Source: Candidatus Defluviicoccus seviourii
GTDB taxonomy: Bacteria; Pseudomonadota; Alphaproteobacteria; Rhodospirillales; Defluviicoccaceae
DNA length: 64,000 nt
Assembly: GCA_900609035.2 (NCBI GenBank)
Contig: UXAT02000007.1
Span: forward strand, 1 to 64,000
Direction: 5' to 3'
In this document: one piece after another, positions 46,895-55,554 of the stretch
How positions within the stretch are numbered: the stretch's first letter is position 1
How the letters are laid out: the number at the start of each line of letters is the position of its first letter
Program-made: the position numbers and the translations under genes
The notes under the pieces: generated by a model
What the model was told of the DNA's origin: nothing
The model's input: only the letters and a program-made list of their open reading frames with translations
Database searches by the model: none

Positions 46895-47925
46895 GATGCG
46901 CCGTCCGTGCCGCCGCGGCGGGCCTGATGGCGCTGAAACAGCACGATCGGCACCGTGAGCGCCGCCAACAGCACGATCGCGACCGCGCTCGCGAGCGGCC
47001 AGTCGCGGTTGTTGAAGAACTCAAGCCACAGCGTCCGGCCGATCATCAGCGTCTCCGAACCGCCGAGCAGGTCCGGGATCACGAACTCGCCCGCGGCCGG
47101 GATGAACACCAACAGGCAGCCGGCGATGATGCCGGGCAGCGCGATCCGCACCGTGATGGTCCAGAAAGCCTTGATGGGAGGACTGCCGAGATCGACCGCG
47201 GCCTCGATCAGGCTCGGATCCATCTTCTCGAAGCTGGCGTAGATCGGCAGCACCATGAACGGCAGGTACGAGTAAACGATGCCGATGTAGACTGCGATGT
47301 CGGTGTTGAGGATGGTGAGCGGCTCGGAGATCACGCCTAAGCCGATCAGGACAGCGTTGAGAATGCCTTCCGGCTTCAAGATCCCGATCCAGGCGTAGAC
47401 GCGGATCAGAAACGAGGTCCAGAACGGCAGGATCACCATCATCAACAAGAGTGCCCGCCACCGCTCCGGCGCCCGGCTCATGGCGTTGGCGAGCGGCAGC
47501 GCCACGCACAAGGTCAGGAACGTCGCGACCGCAGAGATTCTGAGCGAATTGAGGAAGGCGCGGACGTAGAGCGAGTCCTCGAACAGCAAGAGGTAATTCG
47601 AGAGATTGAGGCGAACCGTGAGATAGCTGAGGCCGTTCTCCTCCAGCCATGCGACGAGCGGTGCATAGGGCGGAACCGCGAGCACCGTCTCCGAGAAGCT
47701 GAGCTTGAGAACGATCAGGAACGGCGCCAGGAAAAAGAGGCCGAGCCACAAAAAGGGCAGCGCGATCACGAGGGTGCGGCCCGAACGCTCCAGCCACTGA
47801 ACGAAGCGCGCCAGCACTCCATAGAAGGAGAAGGCAGAAGTCGTCCGCTCCAGCACCTCGAACGCCGTCGTTTGCGGCCCCGGCGAGACGTAAGGCGCAG
47901 GCGTCTGGGCCGGCTGTCCGCTCAT
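46891..47925 (-). CDS. potH: putrescine/spermidine ABC transporter permease PotH
   Basis: 344 aa permease. The first 55 residues (APYVSPGPQTTAFEVLERTT) form a cytoplasmic extension longer than in E. coli, followed by six helices from PFLWLGLFFLAPFLIVLKLSFSE onward and the EAA loop IEAAVDLGSPPIKAFWTITVRIALP. Start at 47925 overlaps the stop of a 7-codon mini-ORF that itself begins at the potG stop. It pairs with PotI. Confidence 0.93.
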   Translation of the reverse strand: MSGQPAQTPAPYVSPGPQTTAFEVLERTTSAFSFYGVLARFVQWLERSGRTLVIALPFLWLGLFFLAPFLIVLKLSFSETVLAVPPYAPLVAWLEENGLSYLTVRLNLSNYLLLFEDSLYVRAFLNSLRISAVATFLTLCVALPLANAMSRAPERWRALLLMMVILPFWTSFLIRVYAWIGILKPEGILNAVLIGLGVISEPLTILNTDIAVYIGIVYSYLPFMVLPIYASFEKMDPSLIEAAVDLGSPPIKAFWTITVRIALPGIIAGCLLVFIPAAGEFVIPDLLGGSETLMIGRTLWLEFFNNRDWPLASAVAIVLLAALTVPIVLFQRHQARRGGTDGAS

Positions 47926-47946
47926 GCCGGGAGGTGTCCGCTCATG
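47915..47946. repeat. 12-bp direct repeat at the potG/potH junction
   Basis: TGTCCGCTCATG occurs at 47915-47926 and 47935-47946. On the coding strand each copy supplies ATGAGCGGACA: the first ATG overlaps the potG stop and opens MSGHLPA, whose TGA overlaps the second ATG, the start of potH. Confidence 0.75.
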
Positions 47947-49108
47947 ACAGCAGGACCACGCTGGCCGAAGGCGGCCACCACAGCCAAACCTGGTCCTCCC
48001 AGGTGATCGGCCGTTCGACCAGGCGCGAGCGGTTGGCTGCCGACACCTTGACCACTTCACCGGTGGCAAGCCGGACGTGGTAGGTGGAGAGGCTGCCGAG
48101 GTAGGCGATGTCGAACACGCGGCCGGTGACACAGTTGAAGCGGGCGTCGGCCGGCGGGGCCTTGCCGATCTCGATCTTCTCCGGCCGGATTGCGGCATAC
48201 GCCTCCTGGCCGGGGACGGCATCGATGCCGCGGTCGGTGTAGATGTCGCAGCCGCTCTCGGGCGAGCGCACGGTCACGTGATCCTTGCCGGCCTCGACGA
48301 CCCGGCCCTCGAACACGTTCACGTCGCCGACGAAGCCGGCCACGTAGAGGCTGTTCGGGTATTCGTAGATCTCGCCCGGCGTGCCGACCTGAACCGTGCG
48401 GCCGCGGTCCATGATGGCGATCCGGGTCGAGACGGTCATCGCCTCGTCCTGGTCGTGGGTGACGATAATGAAGGTGAGGCCCAGGGTCTCTTGGATGTTG
48501 ACGAGTTCGAACTGCGTCTGCTCGCGCAGGCGACGGTCGAGCGCTCCGAGCGGCTCGTCCAACAACAGCAGCTTCGGCCGCTTAATGAGTGCGCGGGCAA
48601 GGGCGACGCGCTGCTTCTGGCCACCGGAGAGCTGATGCGGCCGCCTGCGGCCGAGATCGGCGAGCTGGACGAGCTCCAGCATCTCGCCGACCCGGCGGCT
48701 GATCTCGCGCCGGGGTACGTGCTCCTGCTTCAGCCCGAAGCCGACGTTCTGCTCGACCGTCATGTGCGGGAACAGGGCGTAGGATTGGAACATCATGTTT
48801 ACAGGCCGCCGGTGCGGCGGCACGTCGGCCATGTCGACACCGTCGATTTCGATCGTGCCGGAGGTCGGTTGCTCGAAACCGGCCAGCAGCCGCAACAGCG
48901 TCGTCTTGCCGCACCCGGACGGCCCGAGGAGGGAGAAAAACTCGCCCTTGTAGATGTCGAGCCAGACGTCATCGACGGCGACGAAGCCGTCGAACCGCTT
49001 GATCACATTGCGGATCTTGATGAGCGGCGTCGCCTTCGGATCGTTCCAGGGCTCGGCCGGCAGCCGAGCATCAGGAGCGAGTGCGGCCGGCAGATCGGGG
49101 GCGGTCAT
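47942..49108 (-). CDS. potG: putrescine/spermidine ABC transporter ATPase
   Basis: 388 aa. The ABC domain has Walker A LGPSGCGKTTLL (about 57-68), signature LSGGQKQRVALARAL, Walker B LLLLDEPLGALD and the switch His in VTHDQDEAMT. A C-terminal TOBE domain (about 285-375, FEGRVVEAGKDHVTVRSPE) regulates transport. By order it is PotG of a PotFGHI system; PotA of the PotABCD system is very similar, so substrate preference (putrescine or spermidine) is not settled. It lies between potF and potH. Confidence 0.94.
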   Translation of the reverse strand: MTAPDLPAALAPDARLPAEPWNDPKATPLIKIRNVIKRFDGFVAVDDVWLDIYKGEFFSLLGPSGCGKTTLLRLLAGFEQPTSGTIEIDGVDMADVPPHRRPVNMMFQSYALFPHMTVEQNVGFGLKQEHVPRREISRRVGEMLELVQLADLGRRRPHQLSGGQKQRVALARALIKRPKLLLLDEPLGALDRRLREQTQFELVNIQETLGLTFIIVTHDQDEAMTVSTRIAIMDRGRTVQVGTPGEIYEYPNSLYVAGFVGDVNVFEGRVVEAGKDHVTVRSPESGCDIYTDRGIDAVPGQEAYAAIRPEKIEIGKAPPADARFNCVTGRVFDIAYLGSLSTYHVRLATGEVVKVSAANRSRLVERPITWEDQVWLWWPPSASVVLLS

Positions 49109-49170
49109 GGCTCAAGCCCCAGGTTCGCTTGACGTGGTGCCGACCGCTTGCCCGAGGCAGCGATCGCGGC

Positions 49171-50265
49171 TCACCGGCCGGACTTCACTTTCTGCCACAG
49201 CCGCGTCAGCGTCCGCTGCGACGCCTGATCGAAAGGCGTGATGACGAACAGCTTCGCCTGCACGTCCGGGGGCGGGTAGACCACCGGGTTGTCGACGATT
49301 TCCTTATTCATGAACGGCTTGGCGGCGGCGTTCGCGTTCGCGTAGGTGACCACGTTGCTGGCGCGGGCGATGATCTCCGGGCGCATCAGGAAGTTGATGA
49401 AGGCATGCGCAGCCTGTGAGTTCGGCGCGTCCTTCGGGATCGCCATCAGGTCGAACCACATCTGCGCCCCCTCCTTCGGGATCGAGAAATGCACCTTGAA
49501 ATCCTTACCGGCTTCTTCGGCCCGGCTGGCGGCGATCCCGGCATCGCCGGACCACATGACTGCGAGGCAGATGTCGCCGTTGGCGATCGCGTTGATCGTT
49601 TCCGATGAATGGAACTTGCGCACGTACGGCCGGACTCCCATCAACACCGGCTCGGCCTTGGCGAGCACCTTCGGGTCCTTGGAATCCGGGTTTTCGCCGA
49701 GGATGTTGAGGACGGCGGGCACCATCTCGTCGGGCGCATCGAGCATGAAGATGCCGCAGTCGGCGAAGGTCTTGATGATCGCAGGATCGAAAACGAGCGA
49801 CCAGGAATTGACCGGTGCGTCGGCCATGCGCGCCTTGACGAGCTTGTCATTATACGCGATCCCGGTCGTGCCCCACATGTAGACGACGCCGTAAAGGTTC
49901 CCCGGATCATAGCCTTCGACCCGTTTCATGATCTGCGGATCGAGGTTTTTCCAGTTCGGCAGCTGGGCTCGGTCCAGCTTCTGGAACACGCCGGCCTTGA
50001 TCTGGCGGCTGAGGAAGTTGCCGCTCGGGAAGACGACATCGTAGCCGGATTTTCCCGTCAGCAGCTTGGTCTCGAGGATCTCATTGGAGTCGTAGACGTC
50101 GTAGACGACCTTGATGCCAGTCTCGCGCGTGAAGTCGTCGAGAACGGTCTCATCAATGTAGTCGGACCAATTGTAGACCCTCACCACCTGCTCTTTTGCG
50201 AACAGGGGTGACGCCAGCACCATCACCAAGGCAAGACCGAGGAGCAGCCGTACCCACTTCGCCAT
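49171..50265 (-). CDS. potF: periplasmic putrescine/spermidine-binding protein
   Basis: 364 aa. The signal peptide is MAKWVRLLLGLALVMVLASPLFA, cleaved before KEQ. The mature protein begins VVRVYNWSDYIDETVLDDF, the PotF/PotD family opening; YDVYDSNEILETKLLTGKSGYDVVFPS and YMWGTTGIAYN line the ligand cleft. AAGGAG precedes the ATG. It is the first gene of the importer operon. Together with hss, the cell appears to combine polyamine import and synthesis. Confidence 0.95.
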   Translation of the reverse strand: MAKWVRLLLGLALVMVLASPLFAKEQVVRVYNWSDYIDETVLDDFTRETGIKVVYDVYDSNEILETKLLTGKSGYDVVFPSGNFLSRQIKAGVFQKLDRAQLPNWKNLDPQIMKRVEGYDPGNLYGVVYMWGTTGIAYNDKLVKARMADAPVNSWSLVFDPAIIKTFADCGIFMLDAPDEMVPAVLNILGENPDSKDPKVLAKAEPVLMGVRPYVRKFHSSETINAIANGDICLAVMWSGDAGIAASRAEEAGKDFKVHFSIPKEGAQMWFDLMAIPKDAPNSQAAHAFINFLMRPEIIARASNVVTYANANAAAKPFMNKEIVDNPVVYPPPDVQAKLFVITPFDQASQRTLTRLWQKVKSGR

Positions 50266-50585
50266 CGCGCGATCTCCTTAGTCGGTTCGTTCCCCTGCCG
50301 ACCCGGCGCCGTTCCCCCCTGTCAGGGGCCGGCGGACACTAGCGGTTTCCTGCCCCCTCGCCAACACCGTTCCGTGGCGGTTGCAGAGCGACTCCGCGTC
50401 TGGCGCGGGGTGGCCGGGTGTTGGCGCCGATGTTTGCCGACGAAGGCCCTCACCCCGGAAATGACGACGATTGCTGCCGCCTTCGGTGAAGACGGACCCG
50501 CATTACCTGGGGCAGTGGGGCATATCAACCGCTGCGCGTGAAAGCAACGGCTGAAAGCCACCAGGTACCGGCCCGCTTCTTGGGG
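50266..50585. other. intergenic region between potF and the yfdX promoter
   Basis: No gene is visible. It must hold the potF promoter on the minus strand, which I could not place. Possible activator sites for yfdX lie here: TACCTGG at 50504-50510 and its complement CCAGGTA at 50561-50567, and a direct repeat TGAAAGC at 50539-50545 and 50552-50558. These are candidates only. Confidence 0.35.
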
Positions 50586-50598
50586 TAATATCGATATA

Positions 50599-50611
50599 TA
50601 TCAATATATTA
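50599..50611 (+). promoter_or_regulatory. IHF binding site
   Basis: TATCAATATATTA matches the consensus WATCAANNNNTTR at every fixed position. It lies inside the most AT-rich patch of the window (50586-50611), which also contains the palindrome ATATCGATAT, and ends 5 bp before the -24/-12 promoter. Bending there would bring an upstream activator to the polymerase. Confidence 0.68.
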
Positions 50612-50616
50612 AGAGT

Positions 50617-50633
50617 TTGGCATCGAGCATGCA
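50617..50633 (+). promoter_or_regulatory. sigma-54 promoter of yfdX
   Basis: TTGGCATCGAGCATGCA aligns with YTGGCACGRNNNTTGCW: the essential GG and GC are 12 bp apart as required and 11 of the 14 fixed positions agree. Transcription should begin near 50644, giving a leader of about 60 nt. A sigma-54 activator gene lies 1 kb downstream at 51727-53157. Confidence 0.68.
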
Positions 50634-50704
50634 TATAGGTCAAGGACAGACATGATCGAACCCGCTGATCTCGGATCGCGACGGTTCCAAGCAGGAGAGC
50701 GAAG

Positions 50705-51406
50705 ATGAGAAGAACGACCTTGATTGCCACGGGAATGGCAGCCGCTTTGCTGGTTGCCTCGCCGATCGCCTGGCGGGCATACGCGGACGGCGCCCCTCGA
50801 CTTGCAGAAAAGACCGAGGCCAAAGGGGATCCTCTGGCTTACGACCTCAGCAAGGTCTCCAAAGAGGGCCTCACCGCCATGCGCTCGGTCTACATGGCGC
50901 GCGTCGCGCTCAACGATGGCGACTATGATGCGGCGAAGCAAAACCTCAAAGCTGCGAGCGACGCGCTTGGCCAAGTCCGCATGGACAACCCGTCGGTCGA
51001 CGTCAAGGAGGACGTCAAGGTCGGCGACAAGGTCGTTTCTACGACCAAGGAACATGTTCAGGTCGACCTCGTGCCGATCTCCAGTCAGTACAGGATCGTC
51101 GAGGATTTCTCGGCGAACCCGGAGAAGAGTGAGCACATCGCCAAGGCTCACGAGCACCTCAAGAAAGGAGACACACAGGCCGCCATTAGTGAGTTAAAGC
51201 TTGTCGACACCGGAGTCGTGTTTGAACGGATTGACATGCCGCTGACGGCGACAAAGCAGCACGTCGATACCGCCATCGGCCTTCTCAACGACGGCAAGTA
51301 TCACGATGCCAACCTGGCGCTCAAAGCGGCGGCAGATGGCCTTCAGTACCACACGATCTCGATGGTTGCCCCCGTCAAGGCGCCTAACCCCTCCTCCAAA
51401 AGCTGA
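50705..51406 (+). CDS. yfdX: YfdX-family periplasmic protein
   Basis: 233 aa. A signal peptide (MRRTTLIATGMAAALLVASP to AYA) precedes a mature helical protein with the YfdX pattern VSKEGLTAMRSVYMARVALNDGDYDAAKQNLKAA and a second similar half HVDTAIGLLNDGKYHDANLALKAAADGLQY. In E. coli yfdX is induced by the EvgAS acid/drug-response system and the protein has chaperone-like activity; here control appears to be through sigma-54. AGGAGAG precedes the ATG. It is a single-gene unit closed by a strong terminator. Confidence 0.9.
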   Translation: MRRTTLIATGMAAALLVASPIAWRAYADGAPRLAEKTEAKGDPLAYDLSKVSKEGLTAMRSVYMARVALNDGDYDAAKQNLKAASDALGQVRMDNPSVDVKEDVKVGDKVVSTTKEHVQVDLVPISSQYRIVEDFSANPEKSEHIAKAHEHLKKGDTQAAISELKLVDTGVVFERIDMPLTATKQHVDTAIGLLNDGKYHDANLALKAAADGLQYHTISMVAPVKAPNPSSKS

Positions 51407-51434
51407 TCCCTCCCCAGGCGATGCGTCCAACTCC

Positions 51435-51466
51435 GGGCCGGACCGTTATCCGGCCCGCCTTTTTTT
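51435..51466 (+). terminator. terminator of yfdX
   Basis: GGGCCGG and CCGGCCC form a perfect 7-bp stem around an 8-nt loop, followed by GCC and seven Ts. It begins 29 bp after the yfdX stop. Confidence 0.92.
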
Positions 51467-51526
51467 CATCGCACCCGAGGTTATTCCCGGCTTTATGGAA
51501 GCGCAGGCCTGAACAGGCCTGAAAAT

Positions 51527-51676
51527 GAAGGGCCGGCTTGTAGCTGCCGCCCTTACCGCCAGCAGCCCAAGGTTCATCGTTCCGCTGCCGACGAGGAGGG
51601 AGATCGCAACGATGAGCGACTTGCCGGGCAAAGGAACGGCAAACAATTCCGAAAAGACGATCGTGACCGGGAGGAT
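51527..51676 (-). pseudogene. remnant of a DedA/VTT-family membrane protein
   Basis: The minus-strand reading contains FSELFAVPLPGKSLIVAI followed by SLLVGSGTMNLGLLAVRAAA. This lines up with the DedA signature (E-x2-G-x-PLPGE, then a hydrophobic helix, small-G-x-LN, Ala-rich helix). The reading then loses likeness at TSRPF and ends soon after, so only about 50 of some 200 residues remain. The fragment lies just downstream of the response regulator gene. I did this comparison from memory, without a search. Confidence 0.45.
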
Positions 51677-51726
51677 GCCTTTACTGCTCTCGTTTCGGTC
51701 CGGCCGCGGACAGAGCATCAAACAAT

Positions 51727-53157
51727 CTACGATGTTTCATTGCGGGAAATTTGTTTTCCTTCTTCGTCCTTCATCAGAGCGTACTTTTGAATGCGGTAGC
51801 GCATGGTCTCCCGCGTCGTACCCAGCGCCCGGGCTGTCGCTGCGACATTGAAATTGTGGCGCTGCAAGGCTGTCTGGATGATGAAACGATCCATGTCGTC
51901 GAGAGCCATGCTGCCATCCATCGGCAAGACCACTCGGTCCTGCTCGATGGCTGCTGAAGCCGCCGCCAGGTCCGATCCGTCCGTTTGCGCGAGTTGCAGC
52001 CACTGGCTGGGGAAGAGGGGGCCGTCGGCGAACAACACGCAGCGTTCGACGACGTTGCGCAACTCGCGCACATTGCCAGGCCAGTCGTGCGCCTCGAGCA
52101 GCCGCCAGACATCCTCCGAAATGACCTTCACCGCCTTGCCGGCCTTGACGTTGTATTCGGCGACGTAGAGGGGAACGAGGTCGCGCAGGTCCTCCTTGCG
52201 GTCTGCCAGCGGCGGCAGATGCAGGCGAAAGACGTTAAGGCGATGATAGAGGTCGGCGCGGAAGCGCCCGGCCTCGACGCGTTCGCGCAGGTCCTGATTG
52301 GTGGCAGCGATGACCTGCACATCGACGGTTATGACCTGGTCGCCACCGAGGCGTCTCAGCTGCCGGTCCTCGATCGCCTTGAGCAGCTTTGACTGCAGAT
52401 CGATGTCCATCTCGCCGATTTCGTCGAGGAAGAGCGTGCCGCCGTGCGCCTGCTCCATCAGTCCGCGCCTGCGCCCTTTGGCGCCGGTGAACGCGCCTGC
52501 CTCGTGACCGAATAACTCAGATTCAAGAAGTTCTCGCGGCAGTGCCGCGCAATTGAGTTCGACCAGCGGCCCTGCTCCGCGTGCTCCGGAGTGATGCAGG
52601 ATGCGTGCAGCCATCCCCTTTCCGGTGCCCGTTTCGCCGGTGATGACGAGGGCGCTGAAGGGGACATCTGCCAGTTTTGCCAGAATATTGCGGATCGAAC
52701 GCGCCGCGTCGCTGTGCCCGACAAAGGATTCGATCGTGTACCTTCGTGTGCGCTGCCCCGCTTCGTCGTTCAGGCGCCTTTGCGCCCGGGCGCTGCGCGC
52801 CGCGCCGGCAACCACCAGATCGAGCCGTTCCTGCTGGCAGGGCTTGGTGAGGAAGTCATAGGCACCAAGGCGCAGTGCCTTGACGGAGTCCGGAACCTCG
52901 CCATAGCCGGTGAGGAACACCCATTCGCCGCCAATGCCTTTTGCTCTCGTGTTCTCCAGGAGGTCGAGGGCATTGCCGTCAGGCAGGTTCATGTCTGACA
53001 AGATGACCAGAGGACCGGCATTCTGGTCGACCAGGATTTCTTTGGCCTGCTTCAGGTTCTTCGCCCACGTGACCTCCCAGCCGTTGCGACGGTAGTGCCG
53101 CTGCAGCTCGGAGCCGAGCAGTGCTTCGTCCTCGATCAGAAGAAGAGCCTCACTCAT
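51727..53157 (-). CDS. NtrC-family response regulator (sigma-54 activator)
   Basis: 476 aa. Receiver domain 1-120 with acidic pocket EDE (9-11), phosphoacceptor Asp55 (LSDMNLPDG) and Lys105 (TKP). The AAA+ domain 145-385 has Walker A GETGTGKG (174-181), GAFTGA (221-226), which contacts sigma-54, and Walker B GGTLFLDEIGEMD. A Fis-type helix-turn-helix is near the C-terminus (NVAATARALGTTRETMRYRIQKY). It is encoded with a sensor kinase (8-bp overlap) and next to yfdX, which has a sigma-54 promoter, making yfdX the obvious target candidate. Confidence 0.95.
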   Translation of the reverse strand: MSEALLLIEDEALLGSELQRHYRRNGWEVTWAKNLKQAKEILVDQNAGPLVILSDMNLPDGNALDLLENTRAKGIGGEWVFLTGYGEVPDSVKALRLGAYDFLTKPCQQERLDLVVAGAARSARAQRRLNDEAGQRTRRYTIESFVGHSDAARSIRNILAKLADVPFSALVITGETGTGKGMAARILHHSGARGAGPLVELNCAALPRELLESELFGHEAGAFTGAKGRRRGLMEQAHGGTLFLDEIGEMDIDLQSKLLKAIEDRQLRRLGGDQVITVDVQVIAATNQDLRERVEAGRFRADLYHRLNVFRLHLPPLADRKEDLRDLVPLYVAEYNVKAGKAVKVISEDVWRLLEAHDWPGNVRELRNVVERCVLFADGPLFPSQWLQLAQTDGSDLAAASAAIEQDRVVLPMDGSMALDDMDRFIIQTALQRHNFNVAATARALGTTRETMRYRIQKYALMKDEEGKQISRNETS

Positions 53158-54718
53158 TGCGCACCCGACCAGGCAGCCTCAGTTCCACGCAGGCCCCGTG
53201 CGGCTCGATGTTCGAAAGCTTCAAATCACCACCGAGGTCTCTCGCCAGGCGGTGGACCATGGCAAGGCCGAGCCCTGTCCCGCCACTGCGTCCACTCGCG
53301 AACGGCCGTCCGGCTTCCTCCTTCACATGCGGCAGGAAACCGGGGCCGTCGTCGCTGACGGCGAGCAGGAGCGCATCACCAACCCTTTGCGCAGAAACGA
53401 GGATGTGACCCTTCCGCCCGTCCAGCGCATCGGCGGCGTTGACGACGAGGTTCAACAGCGCCTGCTTGAAGCGATCCCTCGGCAAGCGCCATATCAGACC
53501 GGCCGGAACGTTGTGGTCGACCAGAATGTCCCGCGCGATCTGATAGCGGGCCAGAGCCAGAAGCTCCGTCACCGTTTGGTCAAGCACGACATCGACAAGC
53601 GGCTCCGGCGTATGACGGGCCCCATCGAGGAGGCTGTTGAGCAGCGTCGTGACCCGCCGCAGCTCGGCGACAACCAGGTCCAGCCGTTCGATATGATCCT
53701 GGATCGACAGATCGTCGCGGAGATTGCCGAGCGCGACTTGCATGCCGGCGAGAGGATTGCGCAGCTCGTGGGCGATGCCCGCGGCGACTTCACCAACTGC
53801 GGCCAAGCGCTCTGCCGTCGCCAACGTCCGCTGCTGCTGCAGGAGTGTTTCCGTGGCCATGCGAACGTGCTGCTCGAGTGTTTCCTGGCGGCTGGCGTTC
53901 TGCAGCTCCAGATCGGCAAGCCTGTCGACCAACCTGTTATAGCTGCCGATCAACGGCTTCAGCAGGGGATCAACATCCTCGATCGGCGCCGGCGTGTAGT
54001 CCCCCCGACCGAGCAGGTTCAAGAGCCGGCTCAAGTTGGACAACGGAACCAGAACCCGCTTGCGAACAAGAAATAACGTGAGGGCGGCAAGGGAAGGCAG
54101 GATAATAATGGCAGCGACGACCGTATTGAATTCAGCGATCGTCGCCCGATTGACCTGCGACACCAGACTGCCATGGGCTTGAGTCTCCAGCGCCAACACC
54201 CTGCGGATCTGGCCGAGGGTTGCGATCAAGGCGCCGCGCTGATCGCTGGAGAGATCACCGAGCGTGGCCTGAGCTTGGCGGAGCAGCGCCGGACTTTCCG
54301 GCACCAGCTCACTTTCCATGGCGATGATCTCGACCACTTCCTGGCGCAGCGCTTCCAGCCTGCCGGTATCGATGGGGCCGCTGTCGTTCAAGTGCACAAT
54401 CAGCATTTCCTGCAGGCTGAGGCTCGCGTGCTGCAGGCGGTTCAATTGCTGCATGTGCTGATGGACAGGGTGAAGGCGAATGACGTTGCTCCGCGACATT
54501 GCCAGGAGGACGCCAAGCGCGACGGCAAGGAAGGCGCCGGTAATGGCGACGGGCAGCCACAGAGGCCGATACAAGATCAGTCGTGAGAGGTGTCCACCAG
54601 CGTCCGTGCGGTCGGATGCCCCTTCTTTGGATCGTTGGTCGCGCCCTCGTCGTTCCGGTGCGTGCGTTCCGCCCGGCTCATGCAGGCTCGCAGCCGAGAT
54701 TTCGGTCTTTTCCGTCAT
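53150..54718 (-). CDS. membrane sensor histidine kinase
   Basis: 522 aa. Two membrane helices (about 52-74 and 197-218) bracket a helical periplasmic domain of about 120 residues rich in Leu/Gln, with four-helix-bundle character. A HAMP-like linker (RKRVLVPLSNLSRLLNLLGRGDY) and coiled coil (about 265-305) follow, then the H-box GIAHELRNPLAG with His317, N-box LLNLVVNAADALDG, and G-boxes DDGPGF and GTGLGLAMV. The ATG at 54718 was chosen over a TTG eight codons upstream. The signal sensed is unknown. Partner of the adjacent NtrC-type regulator. Confidence 0.93.
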   Translation of the reverse strand: MTEKTEISAASLHEPGGTHAPERRGRDQRSKEGASDRTDAGGHLSRLILYRPLWLPVAITGAFLAVALGVLLAMSRSNVIRLHPVHQHMQQLNRLQHASLSLQEMLIVHLNDSGPIDTGRLEALRQEVVEIIAMESELVPESPALLRQAQATLGDLSSDQRGALIATLGQIRRVLALETQAHGSLVSQVNRATIAEFNTVVAAIIILPSLAALTLFLVRKRVLVPLSNLSRLLNLLGRGDYTPAPIEDVDPLLKPLIGSYNRLVDRLADLELQNASRQETLEQHVRMATETLLQQQRTLATAERLAAVGEVAAGIAHELRNPLAGMQVALGNLRDDLSIQDHIERLDLVVAELRRVTTLLNSLLDGARHTPEPLVDVVLDQTVTELLALARYQIARDILVDHNVPAGLIWRLPRDRFKQALLNLVVNAADALDGRKGHILVSAQRVGDALLLAVSDDGPGFLPHVKEEAGRPFASGRSGGTGLGLAMVHRLARDLGGDLKLSNIEPHGACVELRLPGRVRNE

Positions 54719-55117
54719 GCCTTTCGCATTTGGGCGGTACAAATCCCGAGATCAGAACGACCCCGCGCCGCGGGCGAGCGGCTTTCAAGCTAGCGAATGC
54801 GATCTTGCACCGACTTGACGCGTGCCGCAACGGGATCACGCCCACCACCGCGCGCTTGGGGAGCGCGGCGATCGTAGCCCTCCTGGGGGTCGCGGCATGC
54901 GGCAGAACGCTTGTACGAGGGCGCGCGGAGCCCTTACGATGCGCGCTGCCTGACGCGGACTTCCATCCCGCCACGACGGGCACGTCAGTCGCGTTGTGAG
55001 AGCTTCGGCGTTTCCGTTCCCAGCGTGCGCTTTCCGGGCAGCGCACGCATGCGGCCCCACTCTGCGGTCTGTCCGGAGGGGTAAGCGCTTTCATCGCAGC
55101 AGCAAGGAGCACTGGCA
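54719..55117. other. gene-poor gap between the sensor kinase and mscL
   Basis: 399 bp separate two divergent genes, so both promoters must be here; I could not place either with confidence. A plus-strand reading near 54810-54999 has a lipobox-like ALLGVAAC but no credible start. AAGGAGC at 55104-55110 is the mscL ribosome binding site. Confidence 0.4.
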
Positions 55118-55552
55118 ATGGCCGGGTTCTTGACCGAGTTCCGTCAGTTTGCCATGAAGGGCAATGTCGTCGATATGGCGGTCGGCATCATCATCGGCGC
55201 CGCCTTCGGCAAGATCGTTGCGTCCCTGGTGGAGGACGTCATCATGCCGCCAATCGGCTGGATGCTGGGGAAGGTTGACTTCTCCGGCCTGTTCATCAAC
55301 CTCACTGGCGAGCCTTACGCGTCGTTGCAGGCGGCAAAGGATGCGGGCGCGCCTGTGATCGGCTACGGTGTGTTCATCAACGCCTGCATCCACTTCACCA
55401 TCGTCGCCTTTGCCGTGTTCTTGCTCATCAAGTGGATCAACCGCTTGAAGGAATTTGGTGGTGCCGACGAGGCTGAAGCCGCACCACCGCCGCCGGCCGA
55501 ACAAGTGCTGCTGGAAGAAATCCGCGATATCCTGAAAGAAAAAGGCAGTTGA
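55118..55552 (+). CDS. mscL: large-conductance mechanosensitive channel
   Basis: 144 aa. MscL opens under membrane tension to release solutes after hypo-osmotic shock. The N-terminal helix [47 protein letters not shown] includes the pore-lining TM1; TM2 is [24 protein letters not shown], and the C-terminal helix [14 protein letters not shown] forms the cytoplasmic bundle. Length is normal. Its TGA overlaps nothing; the Nudix ATG follows two bases later. Confidence 0.98.
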   Translation: MAGFLTEFRQFAMKGNVVDMAVGIIIGAAFGKIVASLVEDVIMPPIGWMLGKVDFSGLFINLTGEPYASLQAAKDAGAPVIGYGVFINACIHFTIVAFAVFLLIKWINRLKEFGGADEAEAAPPPPAEQVLLEEIRDILKEKGS

Positions 55553-55554
55553 TC

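Noticed and set aside
48190..48414. Arg-rich plus-strand frame opposite potG
   Set aside because: Composition is typical of frame-shifted high-GC DNA; potG on the minus strand is intact.
50498..50515. Second -24/-12-like sequence (CCTGGGGCAGTGGGGCAT)
   Set aside because: GG and GC are one base off the required 12-bp spacing, so sigma-54 would not recognise it.
51525..51851. Plus-strand 108-codon reading after the yfdX terminator
   Set aside because: It runs into the response regulator gene on the other strand, has no family likeness, and follows a strong terminator without a promoter.
54583..54999. Plus-strand reading with a lipobox-like ALLGVAAC, possible small lipoprotein
   Set aside because: No ATG, GTG or ribosome binding site near a sensible start, the signal part lacks a normal charged N-terminus, and the sequence after the Cys has no recognisable pattern.
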